9,563 bases of DNA from Bacteroidetes bacterium UBA955 (GCA_002293105.1 DBCP01000130.1:1-9563); one strand, 5' to 3'. Shown: positions 1-6,771, numbered from the stretch's first letter. Numbers and translations are program-made. The notes: generated by a model not told the origin, from the sequence alone.

Positions 1-252
1 ACCAACCCCATTGCGAGCATTTTTGCTTGGACACGTGGTTTGGAGCACAGAGGTCGTCTCGATGGCAACGAAGCCCTCATCAATTTCTGTCAAACCCTCG
101 AACAAGTTTGCGTGGATGTTGTAGAAAGTGGCAAAATGACCAAAGATTTGGCGGTTTGTATCTATGGTAACAAAGTATCTGAGGATCAGTACCTGTACAC
201 CGAGGATTTCTTGGAAGCACTGAATAGCGAACTAAAAGCGCGTTTGGCATAA
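1..252 (+). CDS. icd: NADP-dependent isocitrate dehydrogenase, 3' end only
   Basis: This is the last 83 codons of a gene cut by the left edge; the frame is open from base 1 and ends at TAA 250-252. The enzyme converts isocitrate to 2-oxoglutarate and CO2 in the TCA cycle, producing NADPH in the cytoplasm. The fragment opens with [17 protein letters not shown], nearly identical to the C-terminal part of the eukaryote-like dimeric NADP-IDH family (the human IDH1 type), followed by LDGNEAL, the [13 protein letters not shown] stretch and a final helix ending in KARLA, as expected for the family's C-terminus. A full-length protein would be about 400 residues, so the catalytic arginines and most of the active site lie outside the window. 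The gene is convergent with the minus-strand block and is followed by hairpins and a terminator. The family call is confident; the cofactor preference is taken from the family and cannot be read from this fragment. Confidence 0.93.
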   Translation, partial: TNPIASIFAWTRGLEHRGRLDGNEALINFCQTLEQVCVDVVESGKMTKDLAVCIYGNKVSEDQYLYTEDFLEALNSELKARLA

Positions 253-273
253 TCCAACAGCGCTAAAGGGGAA

Positions 274-298
274 ACAGTCTCGGCAGGGCCGGGGCTGT
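274..298 (+). other. Stem-loop in the icd 3' untranslated region
   Basis: Starting 22 nt after the icd stop, arms 274-284 and 288-298 pair over 11 positions (9 Watson-Crick, 2 G-U) around a 3-nt loop. The G-U pairs would be A-C mismatches on the other strand, so the structure favours the plus-strand RNA. No T-run follows, so it is not a standard intrinsic terminator by itself. It may cap or stabilise the icd transcript; that role is inferred. Confidence 0.4.
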
Positions 299-319
299 CA
301 ACCAGATTACCAGTATATA

Positions 320-331
320 GGAGCTAGCTCC
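320..331. repeat. Perfect 12-bp palindrome GGAGCTAGCTCC
   Basis: GGAGCTAGCTCC reads the same on both strands and lies one base before the large terminator hairpin. In RNA it could form only a 4-bp stem around CTAG. It may be a protein-binding site, part of the 3' structure, or chance. Confidence 0.35.
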
Positions 332-332
332 A

Positions 333-371
333 AAAAGAGAGGGCCTCGTTTGAAACGAGGCCCTCTCTTTT
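333..371. terminator. Bidirectional intrinsic terminator between icd and the beta-barrel gene
   Basis: Two perfectly complementary 19-nt arms (333-351 and 353-371) flank a single G; sterically the RNA would open a 5-7 nt loop from the TTTGAAA centre. The core is GC-rich (GAGGGCCTCG paired with CGAGGCCCTC). A T-run follows the stem on both strands: TTTT at 368-371 on plus, and five Ts ending at 332 on minus. It sits between two convergent genes and can end transcription from both sides. The sequence is clear; function is inferred from the standard form. Confidence 0.9.
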
Positions 372-435
372 ATCATAGACATTCGTTTGACCTTCAAGGC
401 ATCAAAACCATATTACTGCAGAACACGATGCTTAT

Positions 436-1251
436 TTAAAACAAATAACTCAAACCCAACTTCAACTGAATCCACTGCGATTTGTGAATCTCACGCAACA
501 TCACACTCGTCATTACCTCTTGTTGCGTTGTTCGATCATAACCACTACTATATGTGTCAATGACATACAAATTCAAACCCGCTGAATTGAGCAACGTTAA
601 TCCCGATGTTGCCTCAAATACCACGCCCAATTGATCCGTAATCATGTTGCGTGTACCAAATCCATAGGAAATGGACACGATGCTCGAAGACACACCAGAA
701 TTACCAACGGGCGCCAAAGTATCCCAAGAGGAAGAGGAATACAGCTTCCTCCAATGCAAATTGTTCGACTCACAATTGACCAAGCCATAATTCACATTGG
801 CCAATACGTATCCGCCATAGGGTGCAGTTGCACCTGTAGAACCCAAGTAGTTTTTCACTCCAACCGTAAATTCTTTGTAGTTAAAATCCATCTCTCCCGA
901 GGCTTGATACACCTTGTCGTTACTCCAAATTGTTCCTGGTTCCACAACATGAATATCATAATCTTCCCAATCACCGTCTCCCACGCTTCTGTTGTAACCC
1001 TTATATCCAAACTGATACGAAAGTGAGGAATTCAATGAAATCTCATACATGAACGCGAAATTGTTTTGATACCGCGTTGGCGTCCTGAAGAGACCCGCAA
1101 AATTGGTCACCGTTTGCACCGTAAGTGCCTGCCTCCGGCCCAGGTAACCCGGATTGAAAGGAGGTGTAGTTCCCCCGTTCGCAGTCACATCCGCCGTTAC
1201 CAACGACGAGAAACCCAAACAGCCCAACACCAATAAAAATATTTTTCTCAT
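436..1251 (-). CDS. Predicted outer-membrane beta-barrel protein, function unknown
   Basis: A 271-residue secreted protein that I cannot assign to a named family. It begins MRKIFLLVLG with a hydrophobic core and a likely signal-peptidase I site after about residue 20 (LVTA before DVTANGG). The mature part shows alternating polar and hydrophobic/aromatic strands with glycine turns, for example YQFGYKGYNRS, KEFTVGVKNYLG, PYGGYVLANVNYGLV and IVSISYGFGTRN. It ends in a strand with a C-terminal phenylalanine (LGLSYLF), the usual signal for barrel assembly in the outer membrane. It seems too small for a TonB-dependent receptor. An in-frame ATG five codons upstream (1264-1266) exists, but the chosen ATG is preceded by a G-run at ribosome-binding distance and gives a standard signal peptide. 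It lies 1 nt after the stop of the M48 protease gene, so translational coupling is likely. The barrel call is fairly sure; role and ligand are unknown. Confidence 0.75.
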   Translation of the reverse strand: MRKIFLLVLGCLGFSSLVTADVTANGGTTPPFNPGYLGRRQALTVQTVTNFAGLFRTPTRYQNNFAFMYEISLNSSLSYQFGYKGYNRSVGDGDWEDYDIHVVEPGTIWSNDKVYQASGEMDFNYKEFTVGVKNYLGSTGATAPYGGYVLANVNYGLVNCESNNLHWRKLYSSSSWDTLAPVGNSGVSSSIVSISYGFGTRNMITDQLGVVFEATSGLTLLNSAGLNLYVIDTYSSGYDRTTQQEVMTSVMLREIHKSQWIQLKLGLSYLF

Positions 1252-1252
1252 A

Positions 1253-3538
1253 TTATTTCCCCCCATGGATTAAGTAATACACATTGTTATATACCCTCGA
1301 CTTCACAAAATCACTCCGCCAATGGTGCGCAAATTCACGCTCTTTTACATGAATCAATTTTCCATCACTCACATCATACACCAACAAAAACTCCTCAAAA
1401 GTTCGTTCCGAAGACAACTGCCAATACAGATAATAGGGCAGTGCTGGATACAAAACCATGGAAATGACCAAATTCAAGGGATTGAAACGCCTTCGATACT
1501 TCGTTGACTCGACTGCGGTCCACGCCAAATAACGATTTTCTACACCGCCCATCGCCCCGGCAATACTTTGAGACCCATACAATATCATCGATTGGGTGTC
1601 GTTGTTGATTCGCTCCATCATCCAATCGTTGACAATCATCTGTCGATTCACCAATTCTGTATTGAGGCCTTGGGAACCCGGTGTGGCAGGCAAAACATCC
1701 ACAACCACATCCAATTCTTTGCCAAATTTCTTCCAATACCCTGTCAGCTGCTCTCGCAACATGGCTTCTTCAAATGGATCTCTGTCAGACTTATCTTCAT
1801 TGCCCACTGAGCGGTTTACATTGGGTTCCAACAGCACCAAGTGATGAAATTTCTGTAGCCCTTTGAAACTATTTTTTTTTCTTGACGATATGGTGGTATT
1901 CGATGAGACACTCGCAGAGAACACGCGCATTTGACCCAAATAGGCTTGCAGTGAATCTCTGTTCAGCAGTCCATAATAGATGGCCATGAAATAATCGCCG
2001 CTCACTACGTTCGCGGCCCTGCTTCGCGCAACCCTGGACCGCGGATTCCGCAATCCTGCCTCACCGCCCTCCGTCTTCACCAAGGTACTATCCAACTTCG
2101 CAGCCTCTTCAGCCGGTAAATAGTCTACAAAATCTTGTAGCCTAAAATTACATGCACCTTGCACCAATTCGAACCCCGCCTTACCCAAACGATTCACCAT
2201 GTTATCATCGGCACCTTCCCTAGACGCAATCACCCACATTCGCATCGCCACAAAAGCGCCCAACCCGCGCAAATCCAATTCTCGCAAACCCGCAATTAAC
2301 GGACGCCAATCGCCCCGTGTCTCTGTCAAATTGCACCCATATCGATTCAACTCATGCTCCTTGGACTTGTGGAGCAATAACCCGTAAAGTGACATCGCCT
2401 CCATCCGATCAAAAAACACCGATTCCCCATACAATTTCCGCATCACATGGGTTAGGTAGAACAATTGTCCAAAATCAGCTCGACGGGTGTAAATCAACAA
2501 CAACTCGTGACGTGCCACCTTCTGCATTGACTTGAACCGATCCTCGCCAACCAAAAAGAATGCCCTCGTCTTTTTCGGCTCACCATCAATCATATCGCGC
2601 AAGCGCACCACACGCCGATCCAAACTAGGGTGGGTTGTATTGGCATCATCGCCCAGTGAAACCAAAAACTTTTGATCCTCAATTTCCGCAGCTTCCACTT
2701 TTTGCGCTACGACATCTTTCAAGGTTTTCGGAAACACATACGCATGATGTTCAAAGGAGTCAAGCGACAATTTCATTTCCAGAAATGGAAAATCGCCGTA
2801 TTTCAACATGTCGAACACAAAAACACCCTCCACCAAATCGTAGCCCGAACGCAACATCATTTGAAAGCCCTTTTCATCGGCCTCCATTTCATGATCCTTG
2901 GAAAACTTATAAAACGCCTTAATTGCTTCATCTTCATCGCGCTTTCCCTTCTGTTTGTTCTGTTCGAAGCGCTGTTTGTACTGTTGCAAGGAATGTTTTT
3001 GGGTGTAATGTTGAATCTCGTGGGCCAAGATGAACGCCAACTGACTCTCGTTCTCAATCCTGCTCAATAGTCCAACCGTAACCATCACCACCCCATTGCT
3101 GGTTGCATAGGCATTTACCTCTTGCGATTTCAATACATAGAACCGAAGCTCATTCAGCAAATCTTCGCGATCGTTGGCTTTGAGTAATTTCTCGGCCACC
3201 GACTCAACGAAGGTTGAGAGGGGGTCTCCGTAGAGGACTCTGCCCGACATTAGAATCTCGTCTACACCGAAAACTGAGCGAACGGCATGCTCTTTTTCTT
3301 GCAACCTCTCGTCGCGTTCGAGTTCTTTGTTCCAAACCTGTGACTCTGCTTTGCGGGCTTTTTCGACGGGGGTTTCTTTGAAATCCGAGGGCAATTCACC
3401 TTCGCACATGAGTCCCGAATAACGGTCGAAATCAACCTTCGGTTGACCTGTTTGAGCGCGCAATGGTAGCGCCGACAGACCCAATACACCTACCCAGAAT
3501 GCGCTATTCCAAGCCCACTTTGTCCAGTTTCTCAACAT
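1253..3538 (-). CDS. Exported M48-family zinc metalloprotease with large uncharacterised C-terminal region
   Basis: A 761-residue protein with an N-terminal signal or anchor (hydrophobic segment about 13-28, possible cleavage after LPLRA). The M48 domain spans roughly 70-320. It has the HEIQH zinc motif at 173-177 (H173 and H177 bind zinc, E174 is catalytic), preceded by the family-typical NAYATSNGVVMVT at 142-154. The third ligand should come from EMEAD at 217-221, and a THPS motif at 302-305 closes the domain, as in BepA-like periplasmic proteases. BepA is about 490 residues, so this protein is far longer. Residues about 330-500 look helical, and 500-761 I cannot assign; it contains a hydrophobic stretch at 689-708 that may insert in a membrane. 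The ATG at 3538-3536 is chosen because an 11-codon longer version starts at TTG and puts a polar leader before the signal. Envelope protein quality control is the likely role, inferred from the family. The downstream barrel gene follows after 1 nt. A run of nine As encodes residues 553-556. Confidence 0.88.
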   Translation of the reverse strand: MLRNWTKWAWNSAFWVGVLGLSALPLRAQTGQPKVDFDRYSGLMCEGELPSDFKETPVEKARKAESQVWNKELERDERLQEKEHAVRSVFGVDEILMSGRVLYGDPLSTFVESVAEKLLKANDREDLLNELRFYVLKSQEVNAYATSNGVVMVTVGLLSRIENESQLAFILAHEIQHYTQKHSLQQYKQRFEQNKQKGKRDEDEAIKAFYKFSKDHEMEADEKGFQMMLRSGYDLVEGVFVFDMLKYGDFPFLEMKLSLDSFEHHAYVFPKTLKDVVAQKVEAAEIEDQKFLVSLGDDANTTHPSLDRRVVRLRDMIDGEPKKTRAFFLVGEDRFKSMQKVARHELLLIYTRRADFGQLFYLTHVMRKLYGESVFFDRMEAMSLYGLLLHKSKEHELNRYGCNLTETRGDWRPLIAGLRELDLRGLGAFVAMRMWVIASREGADDNMVNRLGKAGFELVQGACNFRLQDFVDYLPAEEAAKLDSTLVKTEGGEAGLRNPRSRVARSRAANVVSGDYFMAIYYGLLNRDSLQAYLGQMRVFSASVSSNTTISSRKKNSFKGLQKFHHLVLLEPNVNRSVGNEDKSDRDPFEEAMLREQLTGYWKKFGKELDVVVDVLPATPGSQGLNTELVNRQMIVNDWMMERINNDTQSMILYGSQSIAGAMGGVENRYLAWTAVESTKYRRRFNPLNLVISMVLYPALPYYLYWQLSSERTFEEFLLVYDVSDGKLIHVKEREFAHHWRSDFVKSRVYNNVYYLIHGGK
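1256..1264 (-). promoter_or_regulatory. G-rich ribosome binding site that decides the barrel-gene start
   Basis: On the minus strand GGGGGGAAA lies with 7 nt between its last G and the ATG at 1251-1249. It overlaps the last codons of the upstream protease gene (Gly-Gly-Lys-stop). It supports the downstream ATG over the one at 1266-1264, which is itself part of this G-rich stretch. The match to an anti-Shine-Dalgarno sequence is good but not perfect. Confidence 0.5.
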
Positions 3539-3576
3539 GCCCGCAAAATAATCCAATTTTCCGCACAACAAATCAC

Positions 3577-3613
3577 TAAATAAAAATGGGGGATGCCGTT
3601 TATAGCGTCCCCC
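3577..3613 (-). terminator. Intrinsic terminator downstream of dnaJ
   Basis: Arms 3605-3613 and 3588-3596 form a 9-bp stem (eight Watson-Crick pairs, one G-U on plus or A-C on minus) with an 8-nt loop. On the minus strand the stem is followed by ATTTTTATTTAG, a T-rich tail. It starts 59 nt past the dnaJ stop and ends before the M48 protease gene, so it probably closes the grpE-dnaJ unit and makes the protease/barrel pair a separate unit. The rest of the 133-nt spacer holds no gene; I found no convincing protease promoter in it. Confidence 0.7.
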
Positions 3614-3671
3614 AAGCGTTTAGATGATTTATGGTTATTTATGACGCAACACTGACGTCAAGCAGACCGAT

Positions 3672-4781
3672 TTAGAACAAATCTTTCAATTTGTCGAAGA
3701 ACGATTTCTCTTTTGCCGATGGTTTAAAATTGTCAGATTCATTCAATTTTTCCAACATGGTTTTTTCTTCTGAGCTCACCTTGGTTGGTACGTAAACATT
3801 GAGCACCACCAATTGATCACCGGTGCCGTAGCCATTCAAATCGGGGAACCCTTTGCCTTTCAGGCGCAGCATTTTCCCTGGCTGTGTACCGGCGTCTATT
3901 TTGATTCTTACTTTGCCATCGAGGGTTGGCACTTCTACACTATCACCGAGGGTGGCTTGGGTGAAGCTCAACCACAAATGAAAGATGACATTGTTGTCTT
4001 CACGGGTTAATTCATCGTGGGGAATGCCTTCCACCAAAACGATCAGGTCCCCGGCGGCTCCGCCGCCGGCACCGTAGTTGCCCTTGCCATTCATGCTCAA
4101 CTGCATTCCCTCAGCCACACCACCAGGGATGCGAATGCTCGTCTCAATCTCCTGCGAAATCAATCCCTGCTCATTGGCATCTTTGGGTTTGCTTTCAATC
4201 ATCTTACCCATACCAGAACAAACCGGACAGGGACTATTGGTGGCCATCTGACCCAAGAAAGTATTCTGAACACGGCGCACAGCACCCGATCCATTACATT
4301 GCTTACACGTGGCGTATTTCACACCCTCGGCTTGAACCATCCTGCGGTACTTCACCGTTTTCTCAACCCCAGACTTCATCTCGGGCAACGTCAATTTGAT
4401 TTTGATGCGGATGTTAGATCCTACTGAACGCCTTGAGCGACCGCCGCCACCCCCACCGAAGAAAGAGCCAAACACGCCGTCATCCCCAAAAACATCCCCA
4501 AATTGAGAGAAAATATCGTCCATGCTAAATCCATGAGCCCCGCCACCGCCGCCAGCACCCATACCCGCATGACCAAATTGATCGTAGCGCTGCTTTTTAT
4601 CTGGGTTACTCAACACATCATAGGCCTCAGCCGCCTCCTTGAAATTCTCCTCAGCTTCTTTGTCGCCCGGATTCTTATCAGGGTGGAATTTGATCGCCAA
4701 TTTCCGGTATGCTTTTTTGATCTCCTCGGCCGATGAACTCCGCGAAACCCCTAGCACGTCATAATAATCTCTCTTGCTCAT
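3672..4781 (-). CDS. dnaJ: Chaperone protein DnaJ (Hsp40), reduced zinc region
   Basis: A 369-residue cytoplasmic co-chaperone that delivers unfolded proteins to DnaK and stimulates its ATPase. The J domain occupies 1-70 with the HPD tripeptide at 33-35 ([10 protein letters not shown]). A glycine/phenylalanine-rich linker runs about 70-115 and includes [13 protein letters not shown]. Substrate-binding beta domains follow, with [23 protein letters not shown] at 291-313 and a C-terminal FFDKLKDLF. The central region has only two CxxCxGxG motifs, C159/C162 and C185/C188, where the textbook protein has four. Aligned on the VQNTFLGQM segment between them, the two kept motifs correspond to motifs 2 and 3 (zinc centre II), while 1 and 4 (zinc centre I) are gone. 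Length is close to the family norm (E. coli 376). It begins 6 nt after the grpE stop, so the two are one operon. No good ribosome binding site precedes it, so coupling to grpE is probable. Confidence 0.97.
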   Translation of the reverse strand: MSKRDYYDVLGVSRSSSAEEIKKAYRKLAIKFHPDKNPGDKEAEENFKEAAEAYDVLSNPDKKQRYDQFGHAGMGAGGGGGAHGFSMDDIFSQFGDVFGDDGVFGSFFGGGGGGRSRRSVGSNIRIKIKLTLPEMKSGVEKTVKYRRMVQAEGVKYATCKQCNGSGAVRRVQNTFLGQMATNSPCPVCSGMGKMIESKPKDANEQGLISQEIETSIRIPGGVAEGMQLSMNGKGNYGAGGGAAGDLIVLVEGIPHDELTREDNNVIFHLWLSFTQATLGDSVEVPTLDGKVRIKIDAGTQPGKMLRLKGKGFPDLNGYGTGDQLVVLNVYVPTKVSSEEKTMLEKLNESDNFKPSAKEKSFFDKLKDLF

Positions 4782-4787
4782 ATTGCA

Positions 4788-5357
4788 TTAATTTCCTACG
4801 ACCACTTTCGCGAATCGAATGACTTTATCGTTCAAATAATACCCCTTTTCAACCTCGTCGATCACCTTGCCTTTCATGTCCTCCGTGGGCGCTGCGAATT
4901 GTGTAATGGCCTCATGGATTTCGGCGTCAAAAACTTGACCTATAGACTCCATGGGCTTCAATCCCACTTTGGTAAAAATTCCCACCAATTTTTTATGAAT
5001 CAAATCAAACCCTTCTACTGCCTTTTTTTCAGTCTCTGACAGGTTTTCAGCGGCTTTCAATGCACGCTCAAAGTCATCTACCACGGGCAGCATGTTTACC
5101 AATACATCCTTTGAAGCGGTTTGCATCCAATCCAAACGGTCTTTGGTGGTTCTTCTGCGGAAATTCTCAAACTCACTGTACAAGCGAAGATACTTGTCGC
5201 GCTCCTGCTGCAATTGTCCTTGTAAATCGGTATCCGCCGCGGTTGCTTCTTCGGCACTCGTAGCCTCGTTCTGGGTATCCTCTGTGGTTTGTTCAACGGT
5301 GTTTTCCACGCCATCCATTGGTTCTTCTGCTTCTGATTTCACTTTGTTCTTTGACAT
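4788..5357 (-). CDS. grpE: Nucleotide exchange factor GrpE
   Basis: A 189-residue protein that releases ADP from DnaK so that the chaperone cycle can continue; it acts as a dimer in the cytoplasm. The first 45 or so residues are acidic and low in complexity (many E, T, A and D), as is usual for the disordered GrpE N-terminus. A long charged helix follows with ERDKYLRLYSEFENFRRRT, the dimer-forming coiled coil. The C-terminal beta-wing domain carries the family signature from about residue 143 (VFDAEIHEAI) to GYYLNDKVIRFAKVVVGN at the end. Length is typical (E. coli 197). The ATG start is supported by a clear GGAGAGAG ribosome binding site just upstream. It is the first gene of the grpE-dnaJ operon and is divergent from ribE. 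I saw neither dnaK nor hrcA nearby and no CIRCE operator upstream. Confidence 0.97.
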   Translation of the reverse strand: MSKNKVKSEAEEPMDGVENTVEQTTEDTQNEATSAEEATAADTDLQGQLQQERDKYLRLYSEFENFRRRTTKDRLDWMQTASKDVLVNMLPVVDDFERALKAAENLSETEKKAVEGFDLIHKKLVGIFTKVGLKPMESIGQVFDAEIHEAITQFAAPTEDMKGKVIDEVEKGYYLNDKVIRFAKVVVGN

Positions 5358-5360
5358 AGC

Positions 5361-5368
5361 CTCTCTCC
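5361..5368 (-). promoter_or_regulatory. Ribosome binding site of grpE
   Basis: On the minus strand GGAGAGAG ends 3 nt before the ATG, with its GGAG core 7 nt away. It fixes the grpE start. Confidence 0.6.
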
Positions 5369-5449
5369 AAACTCAATTTTATTGCCACAAATGCTAAAAT
5401 GTCATATTGTCATATGAACCTTTTCACCCGAATGTCGTTTCTTTGTCAT
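5369..5449. promoter_or_regulatory. Divergent promoter region of grpE and ribE with repeated GTCATA
   Basis: The 105-nt spacer between the two starts must hold the grpE promoter and probably one for ribE. GTCATA occurs three times on plus (5401-5406, 5409-5414, 5445-5450); the first two are 8 nt apart, and the second lies in the palindrome TCATATGA (5410-5417). On minus, TAGCATTTG (5396-5388), about 30 nt before grpE, is close to the Bacteroidota -7 box TAnnTTTG but has one extra spacer base and no clear TTG at -33. No GAGTGCTAA-type CIRCE element is present. Promoter positions are tentative. Confidence 0.4.
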
Positions 5450-5455
5450 AAGGAG
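5450..5455 (+). promoter_or_regulatory. Ribosome binding site of ribE
   Basis: AAGGAG lies 7 nt before the ATG at 5463. It is a strong Shine-Dalgarno match in a window where most starts have a weak one, and it fixes the ribE start. Confidence 0.7.
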
Positions 5456-5462
5456 CGAGGAA

Positions 5463-6062
5463 ATGTTTACGGGTATTATCGAACAGCAAGCGAAGGTTGA
5501 GGAGATTGTGAAAGACCAATCCAATGTGCACTTTCGCCTTTCATCACTTTTCCAAAACGAGTTAAAAGTAGACCAAAGCGTGGCCCACAATGGGGTATGT
5601 TTGACCGTTACCAAAATTGATAACAACGGATACTGGGTAACCGCGATCGATGAAACACTTCAACGCACCAACCTCAACCATTGGCATGTCAACGACTTGG
5701 TCAATGTGGAGCGATGCATGCCAGCACACGGCAGATTCGACGGACACATTGTTCAAGGTCATGTAGATTGTGTAGGAACTGTAGATGAAATCCATGACTT
5801 GGATGGAAGTTGGATGATTTTCATCGCCCATCCCCAAGATGCTGGAATCACCGTGAATAAAGGATCCATTTGCGTAAATGGTATAAGTTTGACCGTTGTA
5901 GACAGCTTTCCCGACGCCTTTAGCGTAGCCATCATTCCTTACACTTGGGAACACACAAACCTCTCCAAACTCAAAACGGGCGATGCTGTTAACTTAGAGT
6001 TCGATATCCTAGGGAAATACTTGAAAAAATTCTCCGTATCTTTGCAAATATCCAAGAAATAG
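5463..6062 (+). CDS. ribE: Riboflavin synthase, alpha chain
   Basis: A 199-residue cytoplasmic enzyme that disproportionates two 6,7-dimethyl-8-ribityllumazine molecules to riboflavin plus a pyrimidine, the last step of riboflavin synthesis. It starts with the invariant MFTGIIE and has two homologous lumazine-binding domains (about 1-96 and 97-190). Each carries a matching loop: NGVCLTV at 43-49 and NGISLTV at 139-145. GRFDGHIVQGHVD at 90-102 is the domain junction, and TNL appears in both halves (69-71 and 165-167). Length is at the family norm (about 200-215). A strong AAGGAG precedes the ATG. It is transcribed divergently from grpE and lies only 13 nt upstream of sdhC on the same strand, so it may share a transcript with sdhCAB. 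The symbol ribE follows the usage for riboflavin synthase; some genomes call it ribC. Confidence 0.96.
   Translation: MFTGIIEQQAKVEEIVKDQSNVHFRLSSLFQNELKVDQSVAHNGVCLTVTKIDNNGYWVTAIDETLQRTNLNHWHVNDLVNVERCMPAHGRFDGHIVQGHVDCVGTVDEIHDLDGSWMIFIAHPQDAGITVNKGSICVNGISLTVVDSFPDAFSVAIIPYTWEHTNLSKLKTGDAVNLEFDILGKYLKKFSVSLQISKK
6037..6044 (+). promoter_or_regulatory. Candidate -7 promoter box for sdhCAB inside the end of ribE
   Basis: TATCTTTG matches the Bacteroidota sigma-factor -7 consensus TAnnTTTG in full and lies 31 nt before the sdhC ATG, a natural distance for a short leader. The -33 element is poor: the nearest TTG (6021-6023) is only 13 nt upstream instead of about 17-23. It could let sdhCAB be expressed independently of ribE. 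Confidence 0.45.
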
Positions 6063-6075
6063 CAATTAGCAATTT

Positions 6076-6750
6076 ATGAAACTTCTCTCCTTCCTATTTA
6101 CTTCAAGTATCGGTCGGAAAGTACTTATGGCAGTCACCGGTTTATCCTTGGTGGCTTTTTTGTTGGTACACGCTGGTATCAACGCCTGTATTTTCTTTAA
6201 CGACGGTGGCGAAACATTTAACCATGCTGCAGAATTCATGGCACACAACTGGCTTATCCGCAGTGCGGAAATTGGTTTGTTCCTTGGTCTGCTGATTCAC
6301 ATCGTACAAGGCCTCAGCCTTACAGCTTCGAACAACCAAAAGCGAAACAGCAAATACGGTGCGAGCGCCGGCAATGCCAACAGCAAATGGTACTCTCGCT
6401 CAATGGGTATTTTGGGAAGTCTTCTCCTTATTTTCTTGGTGATGCACCTCAAACACTTCTGGGTTGTTTCTCGTTTCACCGATGCCATTCAAGAAACTGC
6501 AGGTTCTACCCTATTCGATGAAATGGTGGTCGTGTTTAAAGATCCCCTTCCTGTGTTTGTTTACGTAATTGGTTGCATCAGCTTGGCCTACCACTTGTTG
6601 CACGGCTTCCAAAGTGCTTTCCAATCGTTGGGCATTAACCACCCCGCCTACAGCCCCATCATCCAAAGCATTGGTGTTGGCTTTTCAATCCTTGTTCCAC
6701 TCGTATTTGCGGCCATGCCCATTGCCATGCACTTGGGCTGGATTCAATAA
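6076..6750 (+). CDS. sdhC: Succinate dehydrogenase/fumarate reductase cytochrome b subunit
   Basis: A 224-residue integral membrane protein that anchors the complex, carries heme b and passes electrons from the iron-sulfur subunit to quinone. Five hydrophobic segments are visible at about 13-36, 60-83, 110-130, 155-177 and 196-220, which fits the single-polypeptide anchor type (b558-like, as in Bacillus SdhC and Wolinella FrdC). Histidines inside the helices at 32, 75, 124 or 127, and 173 or 176 are placed like the four axial ligands of a di-heme anchor. No sdhD follows, consistent with this type. The leader contains a tandem AGCAATT repeat (6061-6074) and no clear ribosome binding site. It is the first gene of sdhCAB. 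Direction (succinate oxidation or fumarate reduction) cannot be read from sequence; aerobic succinate oxidation is the usual role in this group. Confidence 0.93.
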   Translation: MKLLSFLFTSSIGRKVLMAVTGLSLVAFLLVHAGINACIFFNDGGETFNHAAEFMAHNWLIRSAEIGLFLGLLIHIVQGLSLTASNNQKRNSKYGASAGNANSKWYSRSMGILGSLLLIFLVMHLKHFWVVSRFTDAIQETAGSTLFDEMVVVFKDPLPVFVYVIGCISLAYHLLHGFQSAFQSLGINHPAYSPIIQSIGVGFSILVPLVFAAMPIAMHLGWIQ

Positions 6751-6771
6751 CCCATCGTTTATCAAAATACC

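Noticed and set aside
631..1026. Antisense reading frame of 131 codons opposite the barrel gene, and similar frames opposite the protease, dnaJ, sdhA and sdhB genes.
   Set aside because: They lie fully within well-supported genes and have compositions typical of shadow frames, with no domain or start signal.
1219..1251. Possible lipoprotein signal (VLGC) in the barrel protein.
   Set aside because: Leucine at -2 is unusual, the hydrophobic part before the cysteine would be very short, and a good signal-peptidase I site follows.
1249..1266. Longer barrel-protein version starting at the ATG at 1266.
   Set aside because: It overlaps the protease gene's end and adds MGGNN before the signal peptide; the G-run suits the second ATG.
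3536..3571. Longer protease version beginning at 3571.
   Set aside because: It would start at TTG and add 11 residues before a normal signal peptide; the ATG at 3538 gives a better N-terminus.
3569..3578. TAGTGATTTG on the minus strand as a protease promoter box, 31 nt before the ATG.
   Set aside because: The spacer between TA and TTTG is 4 nt instead of 2 and there is no -33 TTG; it also overlaps the tail of the dnaJ terminator.
3642..3660. Palindrome TGACGTCA and the inverted TGACG/CGTCA pair downstream of dnaJ.
   Set aside because: Short, no T-run beside it, and a better terminator lies further on; probably chance.
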